Source: BJHL01 sp040378885
Lineage (GTDB): Bacteria; Planctomycetota; Phycisphaerae; Phycisphaerales; UBA1924
Direction: 5' to 3'
Assembly (NCBI GenBank): GCA_046316615.1
Contig: JBKDAN010000069.1
Span: 18,687-82,686, forward strand
Length of the DNA stretch: 64,000 bases
The position numbers and the translations under genes are program-made. Shown here in pieces: positions 43,570-52,149 of the stretch. The notes below the pieces were generated by a model. It did no database searches and was not told the origin of the DNA. It saw only the letters and a program-made list of their open reading frames with translations. The number at the start of each line of letters is the position of its first letter. Position 1 is the first letter of the stretch.

Positions 43570-45906
43570 ATGTCCGGTCGATATAGGACCGGAAGGGCTC
43601 CGGGCTTGCCCGGCGCAGCGTATTGTTTGCCCCCTGTCAGTTACCCCTATCCGGAGGGGGTGGTCGGCCCCGCCCGCCGCACCCAAACCGTCCATGAGGT
43701 CACCAAGAGCATTGTGGCCCCCAAACATCCCCCCCCACAAACACCCGCTGCGTATGCGCCGCGTCAGGTTGCGCCACCCCAGGCTCCGATTGCGACCGCG
43801 GCGTTGGACCCGCTCAAGATCTTTCAGAAGTACAAGTGGCTGCTGGGTATCGCCGCTGTGATTGGTGGTGCGTTGGGCGTCGCCGCTCACTACACGTGGC
43901 TCATGACCTACCCCGTCTGGAAGCCTCAGGCGATCTTCGAAGTGGAAGGCGTGCGCTCCAACATCACGGAAATGCAATCCGTGACCGCCGACGAAATGGG
44001 CCGCTTCATCGCGACGCAGGCCCGCATCATGACCGGTCCGGCGATTCTGCAAGCGGTTGCTGAAAACCCGGCCCTGCAGCAGAACGCCCCCAAGTGGACC
44101 TCGCAATTCCGCAAGGGCGGAACCGGCAACTTTGACTCGGTCAATGCCGCTCGCGACCTTGAAGACATCGTCGAAGCTCGTCCGATCGCGCAGACCAACC
44201 TCATCATCCTGAGCGTCACGTACAAGGACAAGAACGAAGCGACCGCGATTCTCAAGCTCGTGCGCGAACGCTACCAGAGCGAACTGGATCGCAACGTCCA
44301 GCGCCGCCGCCAGGAAACCACCAAGTCGCTCGAAGAACAGATTCGCGAACTGCAATCCGCCATCAGCCGCCTGCAGACGCAGCGCACCACTCTCATTCGC
44401 GAAAACCAGCTCGACTCGGTGGAAGAACGCGAAAGCCAGGAAAAGCAGGCCGTCTTCCGCGCCACGGAAGAACGCGTCACCGTCGCTCAGGATCTGCAGT
44501 CCGCTCAATCACAGGTTGAGAACCTCAAGCGCAACCGCCAGCTCTCGCAGTTCCCCGACGACGTGCGCGAAGATGCCGATCGCGACCCGGTCATGATCGA
44601 CCTCCGCGGTCGCGTCGCCATCGCCGAGCAGCAGATCAAGTCGCTGCAGGAGCAGCAGATCGGTCGTGACCACCGCATCTTCAAGGAAGCTCAGGCCAAT
44701 CTCGACGCCGCCCGTTCGCTGCTCGATGGCGAACGCTCCAAGGTTCTCCAGCGTCTGCTCGACGCCCAGATTGAAACGCTCGATCGCGGTGCAGCTTCGC
44801 TTCAGAATCAGCTCAACGACCTCAACACCCAGATCGAAGAACGTCGCGCACGCCTCGTTGACATCACGCAGGCCAACCGTCAGTTGACCGACTTGAACAC
44901 CCAGATCAGCAACTCGCAGGAGCAGTTGCTCAAGCTGCAAAGCAGCCTCAACGAGCAGATCGCCTTCCTGAGCCGCGACACCGCCAGCCGCGTGAGCCTC
45001 AGCAGCGTTGAACGTCCGCCGTCGGTCCCCGCTTTCCCGCAGCTCAAGGTCATGCTGCCCGCAGGCGTGGTCATCCTGACTGGTCTGGTTCTCGCCGGCG
45101 TCGTGCTGCGTGAGCTCATCGACCAGCGCGTCAAGGGTCCCAGCGACATCGCCATGATTCCCCGCACCCGCCTGCTGGGCTGGGTGCCCGACACTTCCGA
45201 AGATCATGCCGGTTCGGGCAACGCCGAGACTGCCTTCCGCGATCGCAGCAAGGGCATCGTCGCCGAGAGTTTCCGCCAGTTGCGCGGCAGCCTCATGAAG
45301 CGCATCGCCGCCGCGAACCACAAGGCGATCCTCGTCATGGGCAGCTTGCCTGGCAGTGGCACCACCACCGTCGTGAGCAATCTGGCGTTGGCTTTCGCCA
45401 CCGCTGACAAGCGCGTGCTTGTGGTCGACGCCAACTTCCGTCGCCCCAACCTGCACCGCGTCATGGGCCTGCAGGAGTCGCCCGGCCTCGCCGATCTGCT
45501 TGCGGGTCACCGCGATCTCGGTGCAGTCGTGCAGGCCACCAGCACGCCCAACCTTGATCTGCTCAGTGCAGGCAGCAAGGAAATGCGCGTCTTTGAACGC
45601 CTCAGCGCCCAGAGCATGGCCGAACTTCTCACCGTCGCTCGCGCCAACTACGACATCATCCTGATCGACGTCGCTCCCGCCGTCGTCGCGGGTGACGCCA
45701 TGGGTCTGGCTCAGAAGGCCGACGCCACCGTGCTCGTCGTGCGTGCCAACGCCGAAAAGCGCGGCATGGTCGCTCGCGTCCGCAACGAGCTGGCCGATGC
45801 ACGCAGCGAATTCCTCGGTGTCGTCGTCAACGGCGTGCGTGCCGCGGCGGGCGGTTACCTCAAGGGCAACATCAAGGCCGCCGCTGAGTATCACGAAGGC
45901 ACGTAA
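43570..45906 (+). CDS. Wzc-like polysaccharide chain-length protein with degenerate tyrosine-kinase domain
   Basis: A 778-residue chain-length determinant/BY-kinase-type protein. The first membrane segment is at about residues 87-110; a long periplasmic coiled coil (about 215-470) follows, then a second membrane segment near 495-515 (LPAGVVILTGLVLAGVVL). The cytoplasmic domain ends it. The P-loop reads SLPGSGTTTVVSNLA: the canonical Lys is Thr598, and the Walker A' reads VVDANFRRP with Asn for the second Asp. The C-terminal tyrosine cluster is also absent (only one Tyr in the last ~15 residues). So this looks like a Wzz-type regulator with a pseudo-kinase. AAGG eight bases before the ATG supports the start. 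Confidence 0.85.
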   Translation: MSGRYRTGRAPGLPGAAYCLPPVSYPYPEGVVGPARRTQTVHEVTKSIVAPKHPPPQTPAAYAPRQVAPPQAPIATAALDPLKIFQKYKWLLGIAAVIGGALGVAAHYTWLMTYPVWKPQAIFEVEGVRSNITEMQSVTADEMGRFIATQARIMTGPAILQAVAENPALQQNAPKWTSQFRKGGTGNFDSVNAARDLEDIVEARPIAQTNLIILSVTYKDKNEATAILKLVRERYQSELDRNVQRRRQETTKSLEEQIRELQSAISRLQTQRTTLIRENQLDSVEERESQEKQAVFRATEERVTVAQDLQSAQSQVENLKRNRQLSQFPDDVREDADRDPVMIDLRGRVAIAEQQIKSLQEQQIGRDHRIFKEAQANLDAARSLLDGERSKVLQRLLDAQIETLDRGAASLQNQLNDLNTQIEERRARLVDITQANRQLTDLNTQISNSQEQLLKLQSSLNEQIAFLSRDTASRVSLSSVERPPSVPAFPQLKVMLPAGVVILTGLVLAGVVLRELIDQRVKGPSDIAMIPRTRLLGWVPDTSEDHAGSGNAETAFRDRSKGIVAESFRQLRGSLMKRIAAANHKAILVMGSLPGSGTTTVVSNLALAFATADKRVLVVDANFRRPNLHRVMGLQESPGLADLLAGHRDLGAVVQATSTPNLDLLSAGSKEMRVFERLSAQSMAELLTVARANYDIILIDVAPAVVAGDAMGLAQKADATVLVVRANAEKRGMVARVRNELADARSEFLGVVVNGVRAAAGGYLKGNIKAAAEYHEGT

Positions 45907-45917
45907 AGGGTCTGCGC

Positions 45918-46922
45918 TTGTCGATCACCCGCGTTCGTCGTGTCCTCGTCACGGGCGGAGCCGGCTTCATCGGTTCACACCTGGTGGAGTTGCTGCTCGC
46001 ACAGGGAGATGACATCGTCATCGTCGATGACCTCTCGACGGGACGCCGCGAGAATGTGCCCCAGCACGCGCGGGTGCGCTTCGTGCACAACACCGTCTCC
46101 AAAGCCCTCGCGGGCGAACTCGCGCGCGAGAAGTTCGATGAGATCTACCACCTCGCCGCCAGCGTGGGCGTGAAGCTCGTCGTTGACAATCCCACCGCCT
46201 GCATCGAGAACAACATCCACGAGACCGGTGAACTCGTCCGCTTCGCGCTCACCGCGAACTTTGACAGCAAGCCCACGCGCACACTCATCGCCAGCAGCAG
46301 CGAGGTCTACGGCAAGAGCGACAAATCCCCCTTCCGCGAAGACGACGATGTTGTCTACGGCCCCACCACCGTCTTCCGCTGGACATACGCGATGAGCAAA
46401 GCTCTGGACGAGTCCATCGGCCTCTCAGCCCACAAAACCCACGGCCTGCCGGTGGTCATCACGCGGTTCTTCAACACCGTCGGCCCGCGCCAGGTGGGTG
46501 ACTACGGCATGGTCCTCCCCCGCTTCGTCACCGCCGCCCTGAAGGGCGAAGACCTCACCGTTTACGGTGACGGCTCGCAGACGCGCTGTTTCTGCGATGT
46601 GCGCGACGTGACGGCGGCTCTGCCAAAATTGCTCGCTTGTTCGCAGGCCATTGGGAGCGTGTTCAATGTTGGTTCAGATCGCTCCATCAGCATCCGTGAA
46701 TTGGCGGATCTGGTGATCAAAGTGACGTCCAGCACATCGCGCGTGCGGGCGATTCCCTATGCTGATGCGTTCGCGTCCGGGTTTGAGGACCTCCGCCAGC
46801 GCAAGCCCAATTTAACGCGAATCCAGCGGGTTATTGGGTTTTCCCCAACCATCCCGCTCGAACGGACGATTGAAGATGTTGCACGTTCGCTGAAGTCTGC
46901 AGGGGGCCGCCCGACGCCTTAA
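45918..46922 (+). CDS. NAD-dependent sugar epimerase/dehydratase (SDR family)
   Basis: 334 residues of the extended SDR type. The NAD-binding GGAGFIGSHLVELL is near the N-terminus, catalytic Ser-Ser-Ser in IASSSEVYG, then Tyr-x3-Lys in TYAMSKALDE, and C-terminal FNTVGPRQVGDYGMVLPRF plus YGDGSQTRCFCDVRDV for the nucleotide-sugar. The pattern is closest to UDP-glucuronate decarboxylase or UDP-hexose epimerase-type enzymes. Start is a TTG 12 bases after the preceding stop. It would supply nucleotide sugar to the polysaccharide. Confidence 0.88.
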   Translation: MSITRVRRVLVTGGAGFIGSHLVELLLAQGDDIVIVDDLSTGRRENVPQHARVRFVHNTVSKALAGELAREKFDEIYHLAASVGVKLVVDNPTACIENNIHETGELVRFALTANFDSKPTRTLIASSSEVYGKSDKSPFREDDDVVYGPTTVFRWTYAMSKALDESIGLSAHKTHGLPVVITRFFNTVGPRQVGDYGMVLPRFVTAALKGEDLTVYGDGSQTRCFCDVRDVTAALPKLLACSQAIGSVFNVGSDRSISIRELADLVIKVTSSTSRVRAIPYADAFASGFEDLRQRKPNLTRIQRVIGFSPTIPLERTIEDVARSLKSAGGRPTP

Positions 46923-47023
46923 GGGCATCGAGCGAGCGATGCAGACCCACGCGGTGCGTGCCTGTCGATGAGTCTCGTTGCCACGCTCATTTTTCGGCTT
47001 CTCTCGTATTCACGTCGCGTTCT

Positions 47024-48481
47024 ATGGCTCCTTCGCTCGCCATGCTTCAGACACTTGCCACAACGCTCGCCGGCGTGAGCGACGCTTTGCACACGCAGTC
47101 AGGGGCGCACGAGCCGCACACGCGTCTGGGCATCTTCGAAGGCTACATAGGCGTTCTCGTCATCAGCTTCGTCGTCACGCTCTTCGCCACCCCCATCATG
47201 CGGATGCTTGCCGTCAAGAACGGCATCATCGATCGCCCCAGCGACCCGCGCAAGGTCCACAAGATTCCCGTCGCCTACTTGGGTGGCGTGGGTGTCTACC
47301 TGGGCATCATGGCGGGCATCTTCTTCAGCCTGCTGGCGATCAAGTTCACCAGTCTCATTCAGTATCACCCCACCAAGTTCATCGACCCGCTGGGCGAGGC
47401 CATCCGCCTGCCCGTGCCATGGTCAGTTGTTCTGGGCATGACAGTCATCGTGCTCGTGGGCGTCATCGACGACGTCTCAGGCCTCTCACCACGCGTCAAG
47501 GTCGGTGGCCAGTTGTTCGCCGCAGCCTGCCTCGCAGTGGAGCTCGTCGGCGTGCGCGTCGCTGCGGGCCTCGTGCTGCCCTTGGCGGAAGCCTTCGGCG
47601 TCCAGACCACCACCGTCATCATGAACGGCCAAGCCGCCGAGACGGTGCTATTCAGTATCCCGTTGCCCGCGCCCATCTGGGGCTACGCCGCCATCCACAT
47701 CGACATGATCTACTGGATCGGCACCGCCATGCTCGGTCTGGGTGTGGTCGCTCTCTGCAACGCCTGCAACCTGATCGACGGCCTCGACGGCCTGTGCACG
47801 GGCACCACCGCCATCACCAGCATCGGCCTGCTCGTCATCGCCCTCAGCCTCGCCCTGTTTGACGACGGCCCGCGCGACAGCCAGCGCATTATCCTCTGCA
47901 TGGCCATCCTCGGCGCATGCCTGGGCTTCCTCCCACACAACTTCAATCCAGCCACCATCTTTTTGGGTGACGCCGGCAGCCTGCTGCTTGGCTATTGCAT
48001 GTGCGTGCTCATCTTCTCACTGGGCGACACCGGCAAGACCCACTATGTCGCCGCGGGCCTCATCGCCTTCATGCTCCCCATCCTCGACACGGCCCTCGCC
48101 ATCGTGCGCCGCAAGATGGAAGGCAAGAGCATTTCCGCCGCCGACGATCAGCACATCCACCACATCTTGAAGCGTGCCTTGGGCGTCAAGCGAGCCGTGC
48201 TGGTGCTTTACGCCATCGCCGCCGCGTTCGCCATCATGGGCGCCTTCGTCGCCATGGGCCGCGCTCGCGTCGTCTACCTCTTCGCGTTGCTGCTGGTCAG
48301 CTTCATCGGCGTCACGGCCATCAAGATCGCCCGCCGCAAGCACATCGAAAGCCAGTTGCTCCAGCGCGAAGCCATGGCCGCCGTGGGCACCGCCCCGCCG
48401 GTTGACGCGCCGACACCCCCGCCTGCTGAAAACAGCTCCGCTGCCGTGCCGCCGGGCGTCGCCAGCGACCAACGCGGTTGA
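47024..48481 (+). CDS. WecA/TagO-type undecaprenyl-phosphate glycosyl-1-phosphate transferase
   Basis: A polytopic transferase of ~485 residues that starts glycan synthesis by attaching a sugar-phosphate to undecaprenyl phosphate. Visible motifs are the DDVSGLSPRVKVGGQL Asp-Asp site, NLIDGLDGL, IFLGDAGSLLLGYC and HHILKRALG with the conserved His of the cytosolic loop. The C-terminus is Pro/Ala-rich. Start at the ATG that begins MAPSLAMLQ is preferred; a GTG 22 codons upstream is possible. It is the last gene of the EPS/exosortase locus. Confidence 0.88.
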   Translation: MAPSLAMLQTLATTLAGVSDALHTQSGAHEPHTRLGIFEGYIGVLVISFVVTLFATPIMRMLAVKNGIIDRPSDPRKVHKIPVAYLGGVGVYLGIMAGIFFSLLAIKFTSLIQYHPTKFIDPLGEAIRLPVPWSVVLGMTVIVLVGVIDDVSGLSPRVKVGGQLFAAACLAVELVGVRVAAGLVLPLAEAFGVQTTTVIMNGQAAETVLFSIPLPAPIWGYAAIHIDMIYWIGTAMLGLGVVALCNACNLIDGLDGLCTGTTAITSIGLLVIALSLALFDDGPRDSQRIILCMAILGACLGFLPHNFNPATIFLGDAGSLLLGYCMCVLIFSLGDTGKTHYVAAGLIAFMLPILDTALAIVRRKMEGKSISAADDQHIHHILKRALGVKRAVLVLYAIAAAFAIMGAFVAMGRARVVYLFALLLVSFIGVTAIKIARRKHIESQLLQREAMAAVGTAPPVDAPTPPPAENSSAAVPPGVASDQRG

Positions 48482-48590
48482 TGCGTTCACTTGCGAACTC
48501 GCACAGATCGAGACGCGGCGATATCTGTTGCGCCTGGCCCACAGGCCACCATCAACGCCCACGAAACCGCTCGCAAAACAACTTCACCCA

Positions 48591-48623
48591 CCTCAGCGTT
48601 CTCCGCACTCTCCGCGGTGAACC
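48591..48623. repeat. Dispersed repeat family R3, copy c (reverse complement)
   Basis: CAGCGTTCTCCGCACTCTCC followed by GCGGTGAACC: reverse complement of the copy at 26181-26210. Confidence 0.6.
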
Positions 48624-48632
48624 TCTGCCTCG

Positions 48633-49964
48633 TCAAGGCAGATCAATCGGCATCTTCATCGCCCACCCCGCCAACGCCTCAAACGCCGGCTTCCCGAAGA
48701 ACAGCAGCACCACCGCGATGCACAGCGGCGGGCCAAACGGCATCACGCGCCCACCCTCCTTGCCGCGCACCAGCTGAATCCCGAAGATGATCATCCCGAC
48801 AATCGCCCCGCCAAAAAACGCGATCACCGGATCGATCCAGCCCAAGACCGCCCCCACCGCCGCCATTAGGTGCACATCTCCCAGGCCCAGCGCCTCTTTG
48901 CCAAAGCCCAGACTGCCCAAGATGCGGAACAGCCACACCACGCCGCCGCCGATCAGATAACCCAGCAGTACGCCCGTGAGCACCTGCCACACGAGTGGCA
49001 CCGTCGCGTCCGTTTCCATCGCCAGCGTGTTGGGGTTAAACGCCCACGGCTCCGCCAGTTTGTACGCGAGGGCAAACCCCGCCAGCCCGAACGCGAGCGG
49101 AAAGCCGACGAACAGCAACTCCCGCATCATTTCACGCCGCGCGTGCGGATACACGATCCAGTTTTCCGGCTTGTTGGGATCCTTCCCGTCCTGTTCCAGC
49201 TTGCTCAGCCAGTCCTTCTCCCACACCCCGTAGTCCTCGAAGCTGCGGCGCAGCACCTTGAACTTCAGCAGCACGTTCGCCAGCACCAGCCCTGCCACGC
49301 CGCCGAGTGCCGCCCCCAGCCAGCCCCACCCATACTCGCCAAACGTCGCCATGCTCCAACTGTGCCCGCTTGCGGTCATCTGGAGCAAACCGCCCGGCTG
49401 CGTGGAGATGTACCACGCCCACAGCGGATACGCGACCACCGCCAGCAGCACCGGCACATTGGTAAACAGCGGCGGAATCGTGTACGTCCGCCAGTCCACC
49501 AGCGTCGCGCACGTCAGGCACGCCCACAGCATCACGATGCACACGTAGATGGGCCACGTCTGCTCAAACCCGCCATACGCCCATTCAGGCCGCAGTGGCA
49601 TCACCAGATTGCCCAGCCACGTCGCGCGGTCGGTGTAGCACACGATGAACGTGAGCCCCCACAACGCCGCCATGAACGCTTCGACGATCGGATACTCCGC
49701 CGACACCGGTGATTTGCAGAAACGGCACCGCCCTCGCAGCAGCAGCCACCCGAAAATCGGAATGTTCTCCCGCCACGTCAGCTTCGTATCGCAGTTGGTG
49801 CAGCGACTTTGCGGACTCACAAAGTCCAGCCCCAGCGGGATGCGGTAGACCAGCACATTCGAGAGCGACCCCACGCACGCCCCGAACGCCATCGCGAACA
49901 GAACCTTGATGACCTCGAAGGTCATCTGCAGCGTCTCCAAAGAAGGCGTCAAATCGTCAGGCAT
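48633..49964 (-). CDS. Prepilin peptidase (A24 family, PilD-like)
   Basis: 443 residues. Leader peptidase and N-methyltransferase for type IV pilin-like proteins. The N-terminal methylase part has GSLSNVLVYRIPLGLDF, then two CxxC pairs (CTNCDTK, CRFCKS). The two catalytic Asp residues are those of LVDWRTYTIP and LGLGDVHLM. Eight-odd hydrophobic segments. A ~90-residue insert lies between the two Asp motifs (around FEDYGVWEKDW). It is a lone gene; no pilin or secretin is adjacent. Start used: the ATG beginning MPDDLTPSL; TTG three codons earlier is possible. Confidence 0.9.
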   Translation of the reverse strand: MPDDLTPSLETLQMTFEVIKVLFAMAFGACVGSLSNVLVYRIPLGLDFVSPQSRCTNCDTKLTWRENIPIFGWLLLRGRCRFCKSPVSAEYPIVEAFMAALWGLTFIVCYTDRATWLGNLVMPLRPEWAYGGFEQTWPIYVCIVMLWACLTCATLVDWRTYTIPPLFTNVPVLLAVVAYPLWAWYISTQPGGLLQMTASGHSWSMATFGEYGWGWLGAALGGVAGLVLANVLLKFKVLRRSFEDYGVWEKDWLSKLEQDGKDPNKPENWIVYPHARREMMRELLFVGFPLAFGLAGFALAYKLAEPWAFNPNTLAMETDATVPLVWQVLTGVLLGYLIGGGVVWLFRILGSLGFGKEALGLGDVHLMAAVGAVLGWIDPVIAFFGGAIVGMIIFGIQLVRGKEGGRVMPFGPPLCIAVVLLFFGKPAFEALAGWAMKMPIDLP

Positions 49965-50117
49965 GCTCTGCAATCATCGGCAGGTTCTCGACCCTGCCAC
50001 CAACGGGCACCGCAATCAATCGGCACGCCCCGCGTTCTGCTCCGGTCGCAACAGCCCACCCCACCAGACGTATACTTCTGCCGCGTTACCCCGCGCGGAT
50101 TCCCCGGAGCCCTTCCC

Positions 50118-50423
50118 ATGTTCACCCACCTCGCCGCTGACCCCTTCCTCACACTCGCCTTCTTCAACTTCAGCGGCTGGGAACTCCTGCTCATCGGCGG
50201 CATCGGCCTGCTGGTCTTCGGCAGCCGCCTCCCCAGCGTGGGCCGCAACCTGGGCAAGGGCATCACGGAATTCAAGAAGGGCCTCAAGGACGCCGGCGAG
50301 GAGATCTCTCGCGAAGACGATCGCCCCGCCGTCACCGAGCGTGCGTACCGCGCCCCGCTGACCGCCGGCGGCGAAGATCGCCGCGTCGTCCAAGGCGAAC
50401 GCGTCGAGACCCGCAACGACTAA
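50118..50423 (+). CDS. tatA: Twin-arginine translocase subunit TatA/TatE
   Basis: 101 residues. Single N-terminal membrane segment (NFSGWELLLIGGIGLLVFGS), hinge, then the amphipathic helix NLGKGITEFKKGLKDAGEE, followed by an acidic/basic tail. This is the pore-forming component for folded protein export. The first ~12 residues are an additional extension. tatC is not nearby. GGAG is eleven bases before the ATG; the longer upstream frame is a shadow of prepilin peptidase. Confidence 0.9.
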   Translation: MFTHLAADPFLTLAFFNFSGWELLLIGGIGLLVFGSRLPSVGRNLGKGITEFKKGLKDAGEEISREDDRPAVTERAYRAPLTAGGEDRRVVQGERVETRND

Positions 50424-50437
50424 GTCTCACCCCAGCA

Positions 50438-50472
50438 TTTTCACTTTAACGCTTTTCACTTTATCGCTTTTT
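50438..50472. repeat. Dispersed repeat family R5 (CACTTTATCGCTTTT), copy a
   Basis: Tandem-like TTTTCACTTTAACGC and TTTTCACTTTATCGC units between tatA and kdsB. A second copy is at 52109-52146. Confidence 0.65.
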
Positions 50473-50505
50473 AAAACGCCGCCCTCAGCGGCGTTTGTTT
50501 CTTTC
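50473..50505 (+). terminator. Terminator between convergent tatA and kdsB
   Basis: AACGCCGC / GCGGCGTT stem (50475-50495) with TTTGTTTCTTT following on the plus strand and TTTTAAAAA on the minus strand. The hairpin overlaps the final codons of kdsB. Confidence 0.7.
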
Positions 50506-51225
50506 TACAAATGCTGCGTACTGCTCAGGCGTATCAATTCCGGCGACATTCGTCGCCATGGTCACCACCGCGATGCGGTAGCCATGCTCCAGCACGCGCA
50601 GTTGCTCCAGGCTTTCGATCTGCTCAAGCGGCGTCGGGGCGAGCGTCACGTACGTCCGCAGAAAACCAACTCGATACGCGTACAGACCCACGTGCCGCAG
50701 CACGCCGTGCTGTGCCGCGAGCGCGGCATCACGCGGATAAGGCACGCGCGAACGACTGAAGTACATCGCCATCCCGTCGCGCCGCGTGATCACCTTCACG
50801 ATCGCCGGATTCGCAGGATCATCGCTGGCCGCGAACGGGCTCGCAATCGTCGCGACTTCCGCGCCGCTGCTCTCCACCGCGCGCGCCGCGGCATCGATCA
50901 CGCCGGGCTCAATTTCGGGCTCATCGCCCTGAATGTTCACGACGAAATCGCTATCCGCCAGTTTGAGCGCATCGCTCGCTTCCGCCAAGCGACTGCTGCC
51001 GTTGGGATGATCTTCTCGCGTCATCAGCACATCCGCGCCAAACTGCTGGCACGCCGCGAACACGCGCGGATGGTCCGTCGCAATGACCACGCGCGACAGC
51101 GACGATGCCTTCCTCGCCTGTTCCCACACATGCTGCACCAGCGGCTTGCCCGTCGCGCTCGCAAGCACCTTCTCGGGAAAACGCGTGGAACCCAACCGGG
51201 CCGGAATCATGCCGATGATCGCCAT
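50485..51225 (-). CDS. kdsB: 3-deoxy-manno-octulosonate cytidylyltransferase (CMP-KDO synthetase)
   Basis: 246 residues. KdsB activates KDO with CTP for LPS inner-core assembly. Motifs: IPARLGSTRFPEK, the CTP-binding front; VIATDHPRVF; MTREDHPNGSSRLAE; VVNIQGDEPEIEPG with the metal-binding Asp; ALYAYRVGFL-like GLYAYRVGFLRTY; and LEQLESLEQLR-like sequence EQIESLEQLRVLEHGYRI. Length normal. It converges on tatA. Confidence 0.95.
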   Translation of the reverse strand: MAIIGMIPARLGSTRFPEKVLASATGKPLVQHVWEQARKASSLSRVVIATDHPRVFAACQQFGADVLMTREDHPNGSSRLAEASDALKLADSDFVVNIQGDEPEIEPGVIDAAARAVESSGAEVATIASPFAASDDPANPAIVKVITRRDGMAMYFSRSRVPYPRDAALAAQHGVLRHVGLYAYRVGFLRTYVTLAPTPLEQIESLEQLRVLEHGYRIAVVTMATNVAGIDTPEQYAAFVERNKRR

Positions 51226-51275
51226 GCGCGAGCGTAGCGCACACGCCTCGCACCGGGCACGCCAATACTCCCTGC

Positions 51276-52064
51276 GTGCCAGTCGCCGCCGTCATTCTCA
51301 CGCAGTTTGCAACCGCAGCGCAGCCCCTTGCTGAGCCGGTCGCATCAGCGTTCAAGCCCTTCACGCTCACGCACGCTGTCACCAGCGGCACCTACACGCT
51401 GCTCATGATCGCGCTGGTCGCCGCGGGCTTGCTGTGGCGCAACACGCCCCGCCAGCGCACGCTCGAAACTGCCTGGTTCGCGTTCGTGCTGCTCGTGCAG
51501 CTCTTCAACATCATCTTCTGGTGCACGCCGCCTCGACTCGAACTCGCCAGCAGCCTGCCACTGCACATCTGCGACCTTGCAGGCGTCTTCGCCATCTTCG
51601 CAACCCGCACATGGACGCGCACCAGCACACAGCCCAACGCCCGCGACCGCACGCTCGCGACCATCATGTTCTTCTGGGGACTGGGCCTCTCCACGCAGGC
51701 ATTCATCACACCGGTCATCACACAAGGCCCAGACACCGTCCGCTTCCACATCTTCTTCCTCAGTCACTTCACCATCGTCGCCACGCCGCTCTACGACCTC
51801 ATCGTCCGCGGCTATCGCCCAGGCCTGCGTGACTTCAGCGTCATCCTGCTCGTCACCGCCATCTTCGGCGCAATCATGATTCCGCTCAACGCAGCGACCG
51901 GGTGGAACTACGGATACGCGGGGAGCACGAAGCCTGAGAACCCGACCGTCATTGACAAACTGGGTCCGTATCCGCTACGGCTGCTGTGGATGGCGGGCAT
52001 CGTCACTACTGTCTACGCCGTTCTCACGCTCATCGGGCACATCATTCCCAGACGCTCGCGCTAG
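51276..52064 (+). CDS. YwaF/TIGR02206-like membrane protein
   Basis: 262 residues with six or seven hydrophobic segments. The pattern LPLHICDLAGVFAI and, near the end, ATGWNYGYAGSTKPENPTV with LGPYPLRLLW, is typical of the YwaF/TIGR02206 family of integral membrane proteins whose function is unknown. Starts GTG at 51276, 50 bases from the divergent kdsB. Not obviously related to its neighbours. Confidence 0.75.
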   Translation: MPVAAVILTQFATAAQPLAEPVASAFKPFTLTHAVTSGTYTLLMIALVAAGLLWRNTPRQRTLETAWFAFVLLVQLFNIIFWCTPPRLELASSLPLHICDLAGVFAIFATRTWTRTSTQPNARDRTLATIMFFWGLGLSTQAFITPVITQGPDTVRFHIFFLSHFTIVATPLYDLIVRGYRPGLRDFSVILLVTAIFGAIMIPLNAATGWNYGYAGSTKPENPTVIDKLGPYPLRLLWMAGIVTTVYAVLTLIGHIIPRRSR

Positions 52065-52108
52065 CCCGCACGCACCGTCGCCTTCACTCAGTTTGTCTCC
52101 ATCGCCTT

Positions 52109-52146
52109 CCACTTTATCGCTTTTCACTTTTCGCTTTATCGCTTTG
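52109..52146. repeat. Dispersed repeat family R5, copy b
   Basis: CACTTTATCGCTTTTCAC followed by TTTTCGCTTTATCGC, ending four bases before the next ATG. Confidence 0.65.
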
Positions 52147-52149
52147 ACC

